A stretch of DNA of 40,999 nt, taken from assembly GCA_019456145.1 (NCBI GenBank), contig VRUL01000042.1:1-40999 (forward strand). The letters run 5' to 3'. The translations under genes were made by a program, and so were the position numbers. Origin of the DNA: Planctomycetota bacterium. GTDB lineage: Bacteria > Planctomycetota > Phycisphaerae > Sedimentisphaerales > Anaerobacaceae. A model generated the notes under the pieces. It was not told the origin of the DNA. It did no database searches and was given only the letters and a program-made list of their open reading frames with translations. The first letter of the stretch is position 1. Each line of letters starts with the position of its first letter. Below, in pieces: positions 14,218 to 23,190 of the stretch.

Positions 14218-17166
14218 ATGAACACGCCAACCTGTTACCTATTTAGCAAGATTCCAGTACCGTCACGAGTGGCGCCGGCGCATAGAAGTGGCAGGCGTAT
14301 GCTGTTGTGGATATTGCTGTCTATTGTACTGATTACAGCGTGTCCGTGCGCGCTTGAGGCGGCAGATATTCTGATCCTGGAAACGACGGTCAGGCCCCCG
14401 GCTATCAGCAGTGTTGAGTACCAGGCCCTGTTGGGTCTGGGATACACGGCTGTGGATATCGACATTGTTTCAAACGCCACCTGGTCCGGGATGACTGCGG
14501 CCCAATTCGGAAGCTACAAGGCAATCATCCTTGGCGACCCCTATTGCAATTCAGGAACCGGGGCCGTCACCACGCTTACGGCCAACGCTATGGTTTGGGG
14601 CCCTGAAATTACCGGCAATGTCGTTATCGTAGGCACGGATCCCTCCTTCCATCCACCAGGGGGGACAACGCTTACGGAAAAAGGTATCGAATTTGCGACC
14701 GACGACCCAAACACCGTTGGCGCTTATATTACATTGAGTTGTTACTATCATGGGACGGCGGCGCTGACGCCGGTCCCTTTTCTGGACGGCCTGAGCAACT
14801 TAGGCACTTTCACCGTGACCGGTGTCGGGTGTTATAATGATGCGCATATTGTCGCGACGCATCCGGCGCTTAGCGGCCTGACCGACTCGGCCCTTTCGGG
14901 CTGGGGCTGTTCGGTTCACGAAGCTTTCGACACATGGCCACCGGATTTTATAGTTCTGGCCATAGCCAAAGGCGCCGGCGGTACGTACACGGCTGATGAC
15001 GGCACGGTTGGGATACCTTATATCCTTGCTCGTGGGGATGCTCTGGAACCTATCAGCAACGATACGGTCAAGTGGAAACAACCGCCTGACGAGACACCAG
15101 CGGGAATGGATATACGCATCGACCGCGGCAATGGCATCGACCGCGTTGTGGCCGACGATTTCAAGTGCACCACTACCGGGCCGATTACGGATGTGCATTT
15201 CTGGGGATCGTGGTATCGCGACCCTGATCCGAGAGGTTACATCTACAAGATTCACTTGAGCATTCACAAGGACATTCCTGCTGCCCCGACCGATCCGGAT
15301 AGTTACAGTATGCCTGGCGCCTTGCTCTGGGAGATGGATTTTGGTATCGGCGAGTTCACCGAGACGCTCTATGCCCAATTACCTGATACTGAGTATGAAT
15401 GGTGGTGGGACCTTTATGATGCGGCCATGGGGCCGGACCCGATGGGCGACCAGAAGATATACCAGTATGATATCTATATCGACCCTAATAAGGCCTTTGT
15501 TCAGGAGGGCGATCCAAATGATCCTGTGGTCTACTGGCTCGATATTTATGTTCTGACGGAATTCGGTGAGTTCGGCTGGAAGACATCAATAACACACTGG
15601 AACGATGATGCGGTTTACGGAGATTTATCGGGCACTTCACTGCCGTGGTCGGAACTGATTTACCCTCCGTCACATCCTTACTCGCCTAACTCAATCGATA
15701 TGGCGTTTATGATTACAACAAAGCCGAATGTCGAGCCGAGCGAGGCGTGCTGCTTTGAAGACGGCAGTTGCCTTGAATTGACGGCGGCCGAATGTATTTT
15801 GAAGGGAGGCACGCCGCAGGGCTTCGGGACAGACTGCAATAATACCGAATGTCCGACTCCTGTGCCGACCGAGGCATGCTGCCTGCCGGACGGTAATTGC
15901 GTGAATTTGACGGTAGCTGAATGCAAAGCTCTTAACGGTGTGCCGCAGGGTTTGGGCACGGACTGTACGATGGTGAAATGCCCGACCCCCTGTGAGATAC
16001 CGCCGATAAACTGCCCCGGTACCGGCGAGATGGCGGTGATGATGGCCCAAATCGCTGGTTTCGGCGACAACTTTGCCTCGCCGCTGGAGTTGACTTCTCC
16101 GGATACGATCCTGTTGAATTACATTGTCAGCTGCAGTGCGCCGGGCAGCCCTTTGCAGTTTGACGAGATTCCGGGCGAGGGTGGCGTGCCGAGCGACAGT
16201 TGGCTGGGACATACGTTTACGGGCTTGCCTGGGGGAATCGTGGCGGCAAGGCTGGAATTCCGCGCCCGCGCCACTACAGGCGGGGGCTCCGGCGGCACGG
16301 ACAACGACCATATCGCCATAGTCGATACGATCTCCGCCTGTATTCCGAGCTGGGCCTGGCAGAATCGTTTTGAAAACCTTCCGGAGGCCGGCGGTAGCTG
16401 GCTTCCAGGCGATGTTAGCACGTTCTGCCTTGACCTTGCCGCTCTGCCTAAGCCTATGGGAGGGCCTGTTTCGGTCCTGAGCCAGCTTGCGACCGGGCGG
16501 TTGGGCATTCGTGTCGATGACGATACGGGTATCGACTACATGATTCTGACTATCGCGGTCTGCCGTTGTAAATACCGCTATCCTGGTAAGGTCATCGCCG
16601 GCGTTGACGACAACTGCAAGTTTACAGCGCCGATGGAGCCGGCCTCGCCGAGTACGGAACTGACCACCGCCTTTGGCGGCCCGTGGCGCAGATTCGATCA
16701 GATAGTCGCTAACAGACAGTTTGGTCACACATTTACAGGGCTTCCTTCCGGGATTGTTGGCGCCAAATTGGAGATATGCCTGCGAGCGGGTACGGGCTAT
16801 TCGATAAACGATGGGCTTTATCTGGAATTTCTCAACCCGACGTTCAGGTGGGCCAAAAGTCTGGCGAGCCTGACGGCGATGACCTGGACTGTAGGAGATG
16901 TGAAGAAACTCGTGCTGGACCTTGGCAATCTGCCGCCATCTGCGGGAAGTGTCACCAGTGTGCTTGGGGACATGGCGGACGGCGACCTTGATGTTTATAT
17001 CCAGGACGACTCGGCTGTAGATTACATTATCCTTCGCTACTGGAGATGCTGCGAAACGTCGGTATTAGGTGACATAAACAATGATGGAGTAGTCAACTTT
17101 TTTGATGTCGGCATTGTCGGCGATAACTGGCTGGAACGAGCCGATTGGCTTAAAAATCCGGATTGA
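14218..17166 (+). CDS. large secreted protein with DUF7901-like domain, Cys-rich repeats and C-terminal dockerin-type motif
   Basis: AAGGAGGA at 14203-14210 fixes the start at ATG 14218 (982 aa); the frame is open a further 30 codons upstream but lacks a ribosome site there. Residues 28-48 are a signal segment. Residues 50-260 form an alpha/beta domain (ADILILETTVRPP...) of a type seen in Phycisphaerae exported proteins. Residues 280-505 resemble DUF7901 (VVADDFKC, WGSWYRDP). Two Cys-rich repeats, ACCFEDGSC... at about 509-545 and ACCLPDGNC... at about 551-588, follow. Then come two homologous beta-domains sharing GHTFTGLP.GIV and GD...LDL..LP. The end (from about 950) is DINNDGVVNFFDVGIVGDNW, a single calcium-binding dockerin-type repeat. 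It is exported and probably surface-attached; no catalytic motif was recognised. Confidence 0.85.
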   Translation: MNTPTCYLFSKIPVPSRVAPAHRSGRRMLLWILLSIVLITACPCALEAADILILETTVRPPAISSVEYQALLGLGYTAVDIDIVSNATWSGMTAAQFGSYKAIILGDPYCNSGTGAVTTLTANAMVWGPEITGNVVIVGTDPSFHPPGGTTLTEKGIEFATDDPNTVGAYITLSCYYHGTAALTPVPFLDGLSNLGTFTVTGVGCYNDAHIVATHPALSGLTDSALSGWGCSVHEAFDTWPPDFIVLAIAKGAGGTYTADDGTVGIPYILARGDALEPISNDTVKWKQPPDETPAGMDIRIDRGNGIDRVVADDFKCTTTGPITDVHFWGSWYRDPDPRGYIYKIHLSIHKDIPAAPTDPDSYSMPGALLWEMDFGIGEFTETLYAQLPDTEYEWWWDLYDAAMGPDPMGDQKIYQYDIYIDPNKAFVQEGDPNDPVVYWLDIYVLTEFGEFGWKTSITHWNDDAVYGDLSGTSLPWSELIYPPSHPYSPNSIDMAFMITTKPNVEPSEACCFEDGSCLELTAAECILKGGTPQGFGTDCNNTECPTPVPTEACCLPDGNCVNLTVAECKALNGVPQGLGTDCTMVKCPTPCEIPPINCPGTGEMAVMMAQIAGFGDNFASPLELTSPDTILLNYIVSCSAPGSPLQFDEIPGEGGVPSDSWLGHTFTGLPGGIVAARLEFRARATTGGGSGGTDNDHIAIVDTISACIPSWAWQNRFENLPEAGGSWLPGDVSTFCLDLAALPKPMGGPVSVLSQLATGRLGIRVDDDTGIDYMILTIAVCRCKYRYPGKVIAGVDDNCKFTAPMEPASPSTELTTAFGGPWRRFDQIVANRQFGHTFTGLPSGIVGAKLEICLRAGTGYSINDGLYLEFLNPTFRWAKSLASLTAMTWTVGDVKKLVLDLGNLPPSAGSVTSVLGDMADGDLDVYIQDDSAVDYIILRYWRCCETSVLGDINNDGVVNFFDVGIVGDNWLERADWLKNPD

Positions 17167-17290
17167 CATTTCAAAATGCTCCGGAAAGTAATTCGCCAAT
17201 TTTTCATAGCGGATTAATTTCGGAAAGTACGGGATTTTAATGTCGGCCGGTTTGTAAAAAAGCTCTAAATACGGAAGAACCATTTACTAA

Positions 17291-17325
17291 TAAAAAAGGC
17301 GGGCAAGGATATCACCTTGCCCGCC
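17291..17325 (-). terminator. rho-independent terminator of the cheW-porin-MCP operon
   Basis: A perfect 11-bp stem GGCGGGCAAGG / CCTTGCCCGCC with a six-base loop is followed on the minus strand by TTTTTT. It lies 26 bases after the chemoreceptor stop and ends the operon cleanly; it could also act weakly on the plus strand. Confidence 0.9.
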
Positions 17326-17350
17326 CGGAGTAAAATCTAACAATCAGAGA

Positions 17351-19435
17351 TTAGACGTTGAACTCTTCCAGATCATCACCAGTGCCTTTGTCGTCATCAA
17401 GTGGAATGGCCTTTTCCGCTGTAGTCTTTGCGGTAACTTTATTTGCTTTGGCCCTTTTGCCTGGTTTTTGATCTGAGCCATCGGCTATCTGATGAAACGC
17501 CTTATCAGACTGGCCTGTGCCATGATGCTGTGACAACTGCTCGTGAGTCTTTTTGGCAGCTTCATGGCCAACATTAATCTTCGAATGGTGAACAGAACTT
17601 GCCGGGCCTGATGTGCTCCTTTGATCAACAGAACCACCAACCAGAGTCACTAATTCACCAACAATCTCGTTCATCTGTTCAGCCTGGGCACTTAGTTCCT
17701 CGGATGCACTGGCTGATTCCTCGGCGTTGGCAGCATTCTGCTGGGTAATTTTGTCCATCTGGGCCACAGCGGTATTGACCTGGTCAATGCCCTGCGCCTG
17801 CTCGGCTGAAGCCGCAGCTATCTCGCCGACAAGGTCGGTTGTCTTGCCGATGCCCTGGACTATCTCATCAAGCACCTTGGCTACTTCGGCGGCAATATCA
17901 ACGCCGCTTTTGGAATTCTTGACGGACTCTTCAATCATTGCTGAAGTATTCTTCGCAGCTTCGGCTGAACGCATTGCAAGGTTACGAACTTCTTCAGCAA
18001 CAACTGCGAAACCTTTACCAGCTTCTCCTGCTCTCGCAGCTTCAACAGCGGCATTAAGAGCTAAAAGATTGGTCTGGAACGCTATCTCATCGATGACCTT
18101 GATAATCTTGGCTGTCTCGTCAGAACTTTTCTGTATATCCTGGATTGCAGTGCTCATCTTGCCCATCGCCTCGGCGCCGTTGTCAGCGGCCTTGCGTGCC
18201 TCGGAAGCCAAAGTATTGGCCTGCTGGGCATTATCAGCATTCTGCTTGGTCATAGAAGACATTTCTTCAAGAGACGATGATGTCTCTTCGAGACCTGCCG
18301 CCTGCTCGGTGGAACCTTCAGCAAGAGATTGCGATGCAGAAGATACCTGCCCGGATGCTGAAGAAACCTGCTCAGAACCTTCGGTAAGGCCGGCAATTAT
18401 CCTGTTAATCGGCTTAGTAATAGAGCGAATATTTTGCCATGCAATCAGAACACCTGCGACAAGACCAATAACCGCAACGATTACTACTATCCTCTGAAGG
18501 GAGGTGCTCTGGGCTGCTAATATTTGTGCATCATCATCCAGAAGACGCTGCTGACCACTGGCCATTTCCGTCAGGATCGCTTTGGCGCGGGCACCGCGCG
18601 GAGCCGCTTCTGTGGCGAGTAACTTGTTGCCCTGGTTCCATTCATTCGATGCCCTGATATCGAACATTTTTTGAGGTAAAGGTGCAAATTCTTTGCGGGC
18701 AGCTTCATAAGTTGCAAATGACTTTGCCTGTTCGTCTGTAAATAGCTTTCGTGTCTGTTGCAAAGTTTCTAATCTTGCGGTATTGATTTCCCATTTTGTC
18801 CGGTAAGTATCAGCAAACTTTGCATCACCACTAAGCAAATATGCTCGTATGGCTGCAAGGCCTGTTGCAAGAGAACCGCGGGTATCAGCTAAATTTCCAA
18901 GCAGGGCTTTACGCTCAACTGTCGCTTCAAGTTCCTTTTCCGCATCAATAATGCTGGTCACTGCCGTGAGCATTGTTGTAGCCTTCGGCGCGGCATCTTG
19001 AAATAATATCACAATCGCCGGTTGATTCTCAGGCTTTTGGCATATATCTTCTACGGACTGTTGAGCAACACTGAATTCCGCCATAACTGTCTTAAGCTCT
19101 CTAAGCAATTCAACATTACGCGGGTCGGTCCAGTTCTTCGAGAAGGACTCCATCTGATTCAAATCCTTAGCAATCAGCTCCCAAGTCTTGGCGCGGCCCT
19201 GTACGAAATTGTCATTACCCAGGATCATATATCCCCGCAATGATGCCAGCGAGTCATTTACGCCGTTAAGCAATGATTTGCTGGTCATGGCCGTCGGCTG
19301 ACGCAGCTCCAACACTCGCGTTTGTATTGTATTGACAGTGTTGATTTTTACATATACTGTTGTTGCTACTACAACTATCAATAACATCATAATCCCAAAA
19401 CCTAAAATTAGTTTTCTACTTAATGTCCACTTCAT
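17351..19435 (-). CDS. methyl-accepting chemotaxis protein
   Basis: A 694-residue transmembrane chemoreceptor. TM1 is residues 8-28 and TM2 314-336. The sensor region between them contains two similar helical segments (LASLRGYMILGNDNF near 63 and LAAIRAYLLSGDAKF near 192), suggesting a double four-helix-bundle sensor such as HBM. HAMP follows, then the signalling hairpin with the highly conserved tip EIAFQTNLLALNAAVEAARAG (450-470) and FAVVAEEVRNLA. The C-terminal 95 residues are a hydrophilic tail ending DDLEEFNV. It signals to CheA/CheW and flagellar motors; neither CheA nor CheR/B is in the window. AAAGGAG precedes the ATG. It is the last gene of the cheW-porin operon, 61 bp after the porin. 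Confidence 0.95.
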   Translation of the reverse strand: MKWTLSRKLILGFGIMMLLIVVVATTVYVKINTVNTIQTRVLELRQPTAMTSKSLLNGVNDSLASLRGYMILGNDNFVQGRAKTWELIAKDLNQMESFSKNWTDPRNVELLRELKTVMAEFSVAQQSVEDICQKPENQPAIVILFQDAAPKATTMLTAVTSIIDAEKELEATVERKALLGNLADTRGSLATGLAAIRAYLLSGDAKFADTYRTKWEINTARLETLQQTRKLFTDEQAKSFATYEAARKEFAPLPQKMFDIRASNEWNQGNKLLATEAAPRGARAKAILTEMASGQQRLLDDDAQILAAQSTSLQRIVVIVAVIGLVAGVLIAWQNIRSITKPINRIIAGLTEGSEQVSSASGQVSSASQSLAEGSTEQAAGLEETSSSLEEMSSMTKQNADNAQQANTLASEARKAADNGAEAMGKMSTAIQDIQKSSDETAKIIKVIDEIAFQTNLLALNAAVEAARAGEAGKGFAVVAEEVRNLAMRSAEAAKNTSAMIEESVKNSKSGVDIAAEVAKVLDEIVQGIGKTTDLVGEIAAASAEQAQGIDQVNTAVAQMDKITQQNAANAEESASASEELSAQAEQMNEIVGELVTLVGGSVDQRSTSGPASSVHHSKINVGHEAAKKTHEQLSQHHGTGQSDKAFHQIADGSDQKPGKRAKANKVTAKTTAEKAIPLDDDKGTGDDLEEFNV

Positions 19436-19496
19436 TTCTTTCTCCTTTAATTAAATTTGAATTTCACATTAAATTACATTTACATTTTCGATAATT

Positions 19497-21221
19497 TTAG
19501 AACTTGTACTCGACTTGTGCGTAAAACAAATCTGCATCATCGTTGGTTCCGGTTCTATCAATGAATCCTCCCGGGAACATGTGTGCCCAGCCAACAAGGG
19601 CTGCAGTATGTTTGTTAATAGCATACTTCATTGTCAAATCCAATTCATGGCCGAACTTGTGAGAACCACCGGTGCCACCGCTTCTGATAGCTGAGCCGTT
19701 GGCTCCATACAAGGAGTCCTGATCCTGGTCGGCAAAGAAGGTGTGAAAATCAGCCCAGGCTGTAATTTTTTTACACGGTTTTACTTTAATCTGGGCCTTT
19801 ATCGCATGGATATTGCTGCGGCCAACTCGATCAAGGTAGCCGAGCCATGCATGACCAAGGGGAAAAAGCTGGTTAAAGGTGCTGTGTGTGCTATCGCTGG
19901 GGTGCCTGTCACCGCTTGCATAGTCATACAGCAATCCAATCCTTGGCTTCCACACTACATCTGCGAAAGTATAACCGCCTCCTGCTGTTGCCATCCAGGC
20001 ACGGATGCGGTCGCCGGCATAGGTGCCGAACTGTGCTGCTGCCTCGGTTTCATAGTCCCAACTGCCACGCTTGCCCCAAAGACGGTTGCCAATGGTATAC
20101 ACCGTTCGTCTGCCTGAGTTACTGTTGGAATTTGTCGTGGTGTTATCGTCTTTAAGAAGCAGAAGATAAAAATCTGCAGCTAAAGCTTTGCTGCCTTTCC
20201 ATGTGGTATAAAGACCATAGAAGTCTTTATTTTCATCCTCATCGTCTAAATTCCTTCTGTCGTTTATGATGGGACGAACGGCAAAAGCGTCAATACGCCA
20301 GTCGGGCAAATCTGCGAAAACTTTTATGCCGTCAAACGTCCGGCGTACATTGCCCCAATCCAGCGGAGAAATCAATCGCTGCTTACCATACTGCAGCTCG
20401 TGACGGCCAAGTCTTACTACTACAGGCTGATCTCTAAACATCGTGGGAACATCTGCAAAAGCCTGATGAATATCAGCATGGTCTTCAAAGCCTGCCCAAC
20501 CACTGTCTATGTCACGGTTGTTAATATGAGCGAATTTACCCTGCAGGAAAAAACGCAATCCATCGGCATGTTTGAGATCAGCGTGAAGAAAATATCTTTG
20601 CAGGATAAAAGTGTCCTGAGAAGGACTTGTGCCTCCAAAGCCTTTATCAGTTTCAGATTCGAGTCGCAACCTTGCCTGGCCTCCTAACGTCAGGTGCCAG
20701 TTTTCACCGATAGATATCCACTTGATAGAATCCCAGGGATCTGAAACATATGATCCTTCAGGGCCGCCGAGATAACTGAAGTCCTCATTGGGGCGCAGAT
20801 TCAGGTACTTGGGCCCTGGTTTGGCTGAGGCATTGGCAGAACCTAAGAAGTTAATCGCAATCGGCTTCATTAGAAAACTATTCCATTCGTTGGTAGCTCT
20901 AAACGGCTGGGTGCCCAGCTTTAGCTTATTCATCAGATTGCTATCGCTGGTTTGTGAATTACTCTTAGCCTCTGCACTTTTGATTTGACTATTACGGGTG
21001 GCCTGAGCTTTCTTGCTTTGCTGTAATTTCAAGTTGGCTTCCATTTCGTCAATTTTTTCAGCTAAGGTCTTTTCTTTGCTCTTTGACTTTTCTGCCACCG
21101 TTGACTGAGAACTCTCAGTTTCAAGTTTTGCGAGTTTTGCTTCATGGCTGTCATCAGCTTGACAGATACTCGCTGTACTGAGAAAAACAACGGCAATCAA
21201 CAATATTTTTGCCCTATTCAT
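19497..21221 (-). CDS. alginate-export (AlgE)-type outer-membrane porin
   Basis: A 574-residue outer-membrane beta-barrel. Residues 1-22 are a signal peptide; residues 25-90 form a charged coiled coil (LAEKIDEMEANLKLQQSKK). From about 165 the sequence matches alginate-export family barrels: WHLTLGGQARLRLES, RYFLHADLKH, VVRLGRHELQYGKQRLISPLDWGNVRRTFDG, DYASGD, and the terminal FYAQVEYKF ending in Phe. Such proteins carry acidic polysaccharides or small organic acids across the outer membrane; the substrate here is unknown. Its ATG lies inside the end of cheW, and its AAAGGAG ribosome site is within cheW codons, so the two are translationally linked. A porin inside a chemotaxis operon is unusual. 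Confidence 0.87.
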   Translation of the reverse strand: MNRAKILLIAVVFLSTASICQADDSHEAKLAKLETESSQSTVAEKSKSKEKTLAEKIDEMEANLKLQQSKKAQATRNSQIKSAEAKSNSQTSDSNLMNKLKLGTQPFRATNEWNSFLMKPIAINFLGSANASAKPGPKYLNLRPNEDFSYLGGPEGSYVSDPWDSIKWISIGENWHLTLGGQARLRLESETDKGFGGTSPSQDTFILQRYFLHADLKHADGLRFFLQGKFAHINNRDIDSGWAGFEDHADIHQAFADVPTMFRDQPVVVRLGRHELQYGKQRLISPLDWGNVRRTFDGIKVFADLPDWRIDAFAVRPIINDRRNLDDEDENKDFYGLYTTWKGSKALAADFYLLLLKDDNTTTNSNSNSGRRTVYTIGNRLWGKRGSWDYETEAAAQFGTYAGDRIRAWMATAGGGYTFADVVWKPRIGLLYDYASGDRHPSDSTHSTFNQLFPLGHAWLGYLDRVGRSNIHAIKAQIKVKPCKKITAWADFHTFFADQDQDSLYGANGSAIRSGGTGGSHKFGHELDLTMKYAINKHTAALVGWAHMFPGGFIDRTGTNDDADLFYAQVEYKF

Positions 21222-21825
21222 CTTTATCTCCTTTCTCTGTACTTGTATCCGTACTTACTTCTTGCTTTGCATCAGTCTCTTTCGCCGCATCCTTTGCGGT
21301 TGTCTTTGTGGCTTTCTTTGCGGCACCGGCAAATTTGACAAGGTCGACACTGTTCAATACCTTGTCGATATCCAGCAGTATCTTGACTGTGTCGCCGATC
21401 TTGCCCATACCGAGAATAAAATCCGTATTAACGGAAGAGTCGAACTGCGGTGATTCCTCTATATCCTCACCGGCTATATCCAGGACTTCCTGTACATGGT
21501 CGACCACAATGCCGGTGCTGAACTTCTGGTCGTCTTGAGTTATCTCCACAACGATGATGCAGGTCTCTTCTGTAACTTCCGTGGTTTCCATACCGAACTT
21601 GGCCCGCAAGTCGATTACCGGTATAACCTGTCCGCGCAGATTGATTACACCTTTTACATACCCCGGCGTCTGCGGGACTGCGGTTATATCCATATAACCG
21701 AAAATCTCACGGACCTTCAAAATCTCCAGGCCGTACTCCTCATTGGCCAGAGCGAAGGTGAGGTATTTACCCGCCCTTTCTGTGAGAGCGTTGTTCACCT
21801 GCTCTATTGTCATATCATTTGACAT
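21214..21825 (-). CDS. cheW: CheW-domain chemotaxis coupling protein
   Basis: A 203-residue CheW-type adaptor that couples chemoreceptors to CheA. The core covers residues 17-160: YLTFALANEEYGLEILKVREIFGY, the conserved GYVKGVINLRGQVIPVIDLRAKFGM, and FSTGIVVDHVQEVLDI. The C-terminal 40 residues are an Ala/Lys/Thr-rich tail not needed for the fold. AAGGAG lies eight bases before the ATG. It is the first gene of the operon, overlapping the porin by eight bases. It probably works with the chemoreceptor coded two genes downstream. Confidence 0.93.
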   Translation of the reverse strand: MSNDMTIEQVNNALTERAGKYLTFALANEEYGLEILKVREIFGYMDITAVPQTPGYVKGVINLRGQVIPVIDLRAKFGMETTEVTEETCIIVVEITQDDQKFSTGIVVDHVQEVLDIAGEDIEESPQFDSSVNTDFILGMGKIGDTVKILLDIDKVLNSVDLVKFAGAAKKATKTTAKDAAKETDAKQEVSTDTSTEKGDKDE

Positions 21826-21990
21826 AATTTAACTCCTTAAAATATTAGCATTATTATCAACTTCACTAAAAGTATTGCCGCCCATATTATTACAACTTGG
21901 CTCTGACAGGAACCATACATTATTTTGATGTGCAACAAACACACCAAAACAGTTCTAATAAGGGTAACAATATCTTTTTCACTCGTTATA

Positions 21991-22018
21991 TTGATAAGCT
22001 GAAACCCCATAGGGTCAA
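21991..22018 (-). promoter_or_regulatory. candidate promoter of the cheW-porin-MCP operon
   Basis: On the minus strand TTGACC (22018-22013) and TATCAA (21996-21991) are 16 bp apart. This would give a leader of about 160 bases and places copy A of the shared repeat immediately upstream, where an activator could bind. The -10 match is only 4/6. Confidence 0.3.
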
Positions 22019-22031
22019 GCCGTTATTTTCG

Positions 22032-22233
22032 CACGTAGCAAAGAGCGGTCCTGTCAAGTTTTTTTGTAAAATAAAATCCCTTTGCTACGCATAGCTATAA
22101 AATAGCTAAAAAGGAGACCAACCATCTCTGGCTGATATAGCAGACGATTATTCGTGTTAGAAAGAGCATCAATTAAGCAAGCTAATAGTTTCATTTATTA
22201 TATTCGCTATATCTCATTAATTCAGTCCAATAT
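22032..22233. repeat. shared upstream repeat, copy A (before cheW operon)
   Basis: Aligns with 25039-25219 with about nine substitutions and two indels by eye. It contains a long hairpin CGTAGCAAAG/CTTTGCTACG (22034-22089), a copy-A-only hairpin TAGCTAT-AAA-ATAGCTA (22092-22108), and a fully conserved stretch with the inverted repeat ACGATTATTCGT (22144-22155). On the minus strand it ends about 205 bases before the cheW start. Confidence 0.9.
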
Positions 22234-22511
22234 TCAAAACAAAGTAAAACGAACCGATTGTTTATTGGATAGACAATCGTTAGTTTAAGAAGGTAAGTTG
22301 GCTGCGACATACCACAATAAGGGGGTGTGGTTTTACTTAGAAAAACTGTGGTCTGCCACAAAACCCCTTTAGGCTCCGATATTAAATTGGCTTCATTGGC
22401 ACTGGCAATGATATTATCGGCCGCAACGAGTTCTATGGCGTGTCATTAAATAAATGTAGCTTGAAAAAAATTGATATGAATGAATAGTATAGCGTATAAC
22501 GTCCGAATAAA

Positions 22512-23129
22512 TTATTGCATATCGTTTGCTCCACCTACCAGAGTTACAAGTTCAGCCACTGAATCAACCTGCAGTTTCTCCATGATACTGGCACGATGTA
22601 CTTCCACAGTTCTTTGGCTAAGCTCCAGTTTCGTGGCTATTACCTTGTTGGCGTTACCTGCCGTGACCAGATCCAGCACTTCTTGCTCTCTTTGTGTAAG
22701 AGATTCGAGTTTGTCTCTGGCTGCTTTTCGGATAGTCTGTTTTTGCCTAAGCTGGGTATCCCTGGCAATAGCTTCCTGAATCTGATCGAGTAAAACCTGA
22801 TTTCTGAATGGTTTTTCTATAAAGTCTACCGCACCGTTTTTAAATGCTTGTGCTGCCATCTGAATATCGCCGTGGCCCGAGATGAAAATAATCGGAATAT
22901 GCGCATTGTTTTCTTTGAGTCTGCTCTGGAGTTTTAGGCCACTGATACCCGGCATACGAACATCTAATACGAGACATCCAGATTGAATCGGATCGTAAGA
23001 AGCAAGAAACTCTTCAGCGGAGGCAAATGTCTTTGAGTTGAGGTCAACAGTTTCAACAAGCTGCCCGATTGTATCGCGTACAACCCCATCATCATCTATT
23101 ATAAAAACCGTAGGGTTATGCTCTGACAT
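22512..23129 (-). CDS. FixJ/NarL-type response regulator (REC plus LuxR HTH)
   Basis: AAGGAG at 23144-23139 points to ATG 23129 (205 aa) rather than the longer frame starting at 23153. The receiver domain (residues 6-120) has the acidic pocket IDDD, the phospho-acceptor Asp56 in VLDVRMP and the conserved Lys in FIEKPF. Residues 140-200 are a LuxR-type helix-turn-helix (LTQREQEVLDLV...KVIATKLELSQRTVEVHRASIMEKL), close to the FixJ group. It is a DNA-binding transcription factor phosphorylated presumably by the kinase coded just upstream (61 bp). The repeat shared with the cheW promoter region makes that operon a candidate target. Confidence 0.93.
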   Translation of the reverse strand: MSEHNPTVFIIDDDGVVRDTIGQLVETVDLNSKTFASAEEFLASYDPIQSGCLVLDVRMPGISGLKLQSRLKENNAHIPIIFISGHGDIQMAAQAFKNGAVDFIEKPFRNQVLLDQIQEAIARDTQLRQKQTIRKAARDKLESLTQREQEVLDLVTAGNANKVIATKLELSQRTVEVHRASIMEKLQVDSVAELVTLVGGANDMQ

Positions 23130-23190
23130 AATCTTCAACTCCTTATTGAACATATCAGTATAATCGGAACACAGATAAATAACGCTTCAA

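Larger units (their letters stand above)
21826..22511. other. regulatory-looking intergenic region upstream of cheW
   Basis: About 690 bp without a gene. It contains the leader of the cheW operon, a possible minus-strand promoter (TTGACC read from 22018, TATCAA read from 21996, 16-bp spacing), copy A of the shared upstream repeat (22032-22233) and a hairpin CGATTGT/ACAATCG at 22255-22279. Short open frames here look like chance. Confidence 0.6.

Noticed and set aside
15691..16728. 345-codon minus-strand frame opposite the dockerin-type gene
   Set aside because: Composition (Arg/Ala-rich, no domain) fits a shadow of the plus-strand gene, which has a signal peptide, repeats and a dockerin end.
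17727..18497. 256-codon plus-strand frame opposite the chemoreceptor
   Set aside because: It mirrors the Ala/Ser-rich MCP signalling domain and has no recognisable family; the MCP is certain.
22320..22370. terminator after the response regulator (TGTGG-CAGA-CCACA then GTTTTT on minus strand)
   Set aside because: Only a five-bp stem and more than 130 bases past the stop codon; too weak to call.
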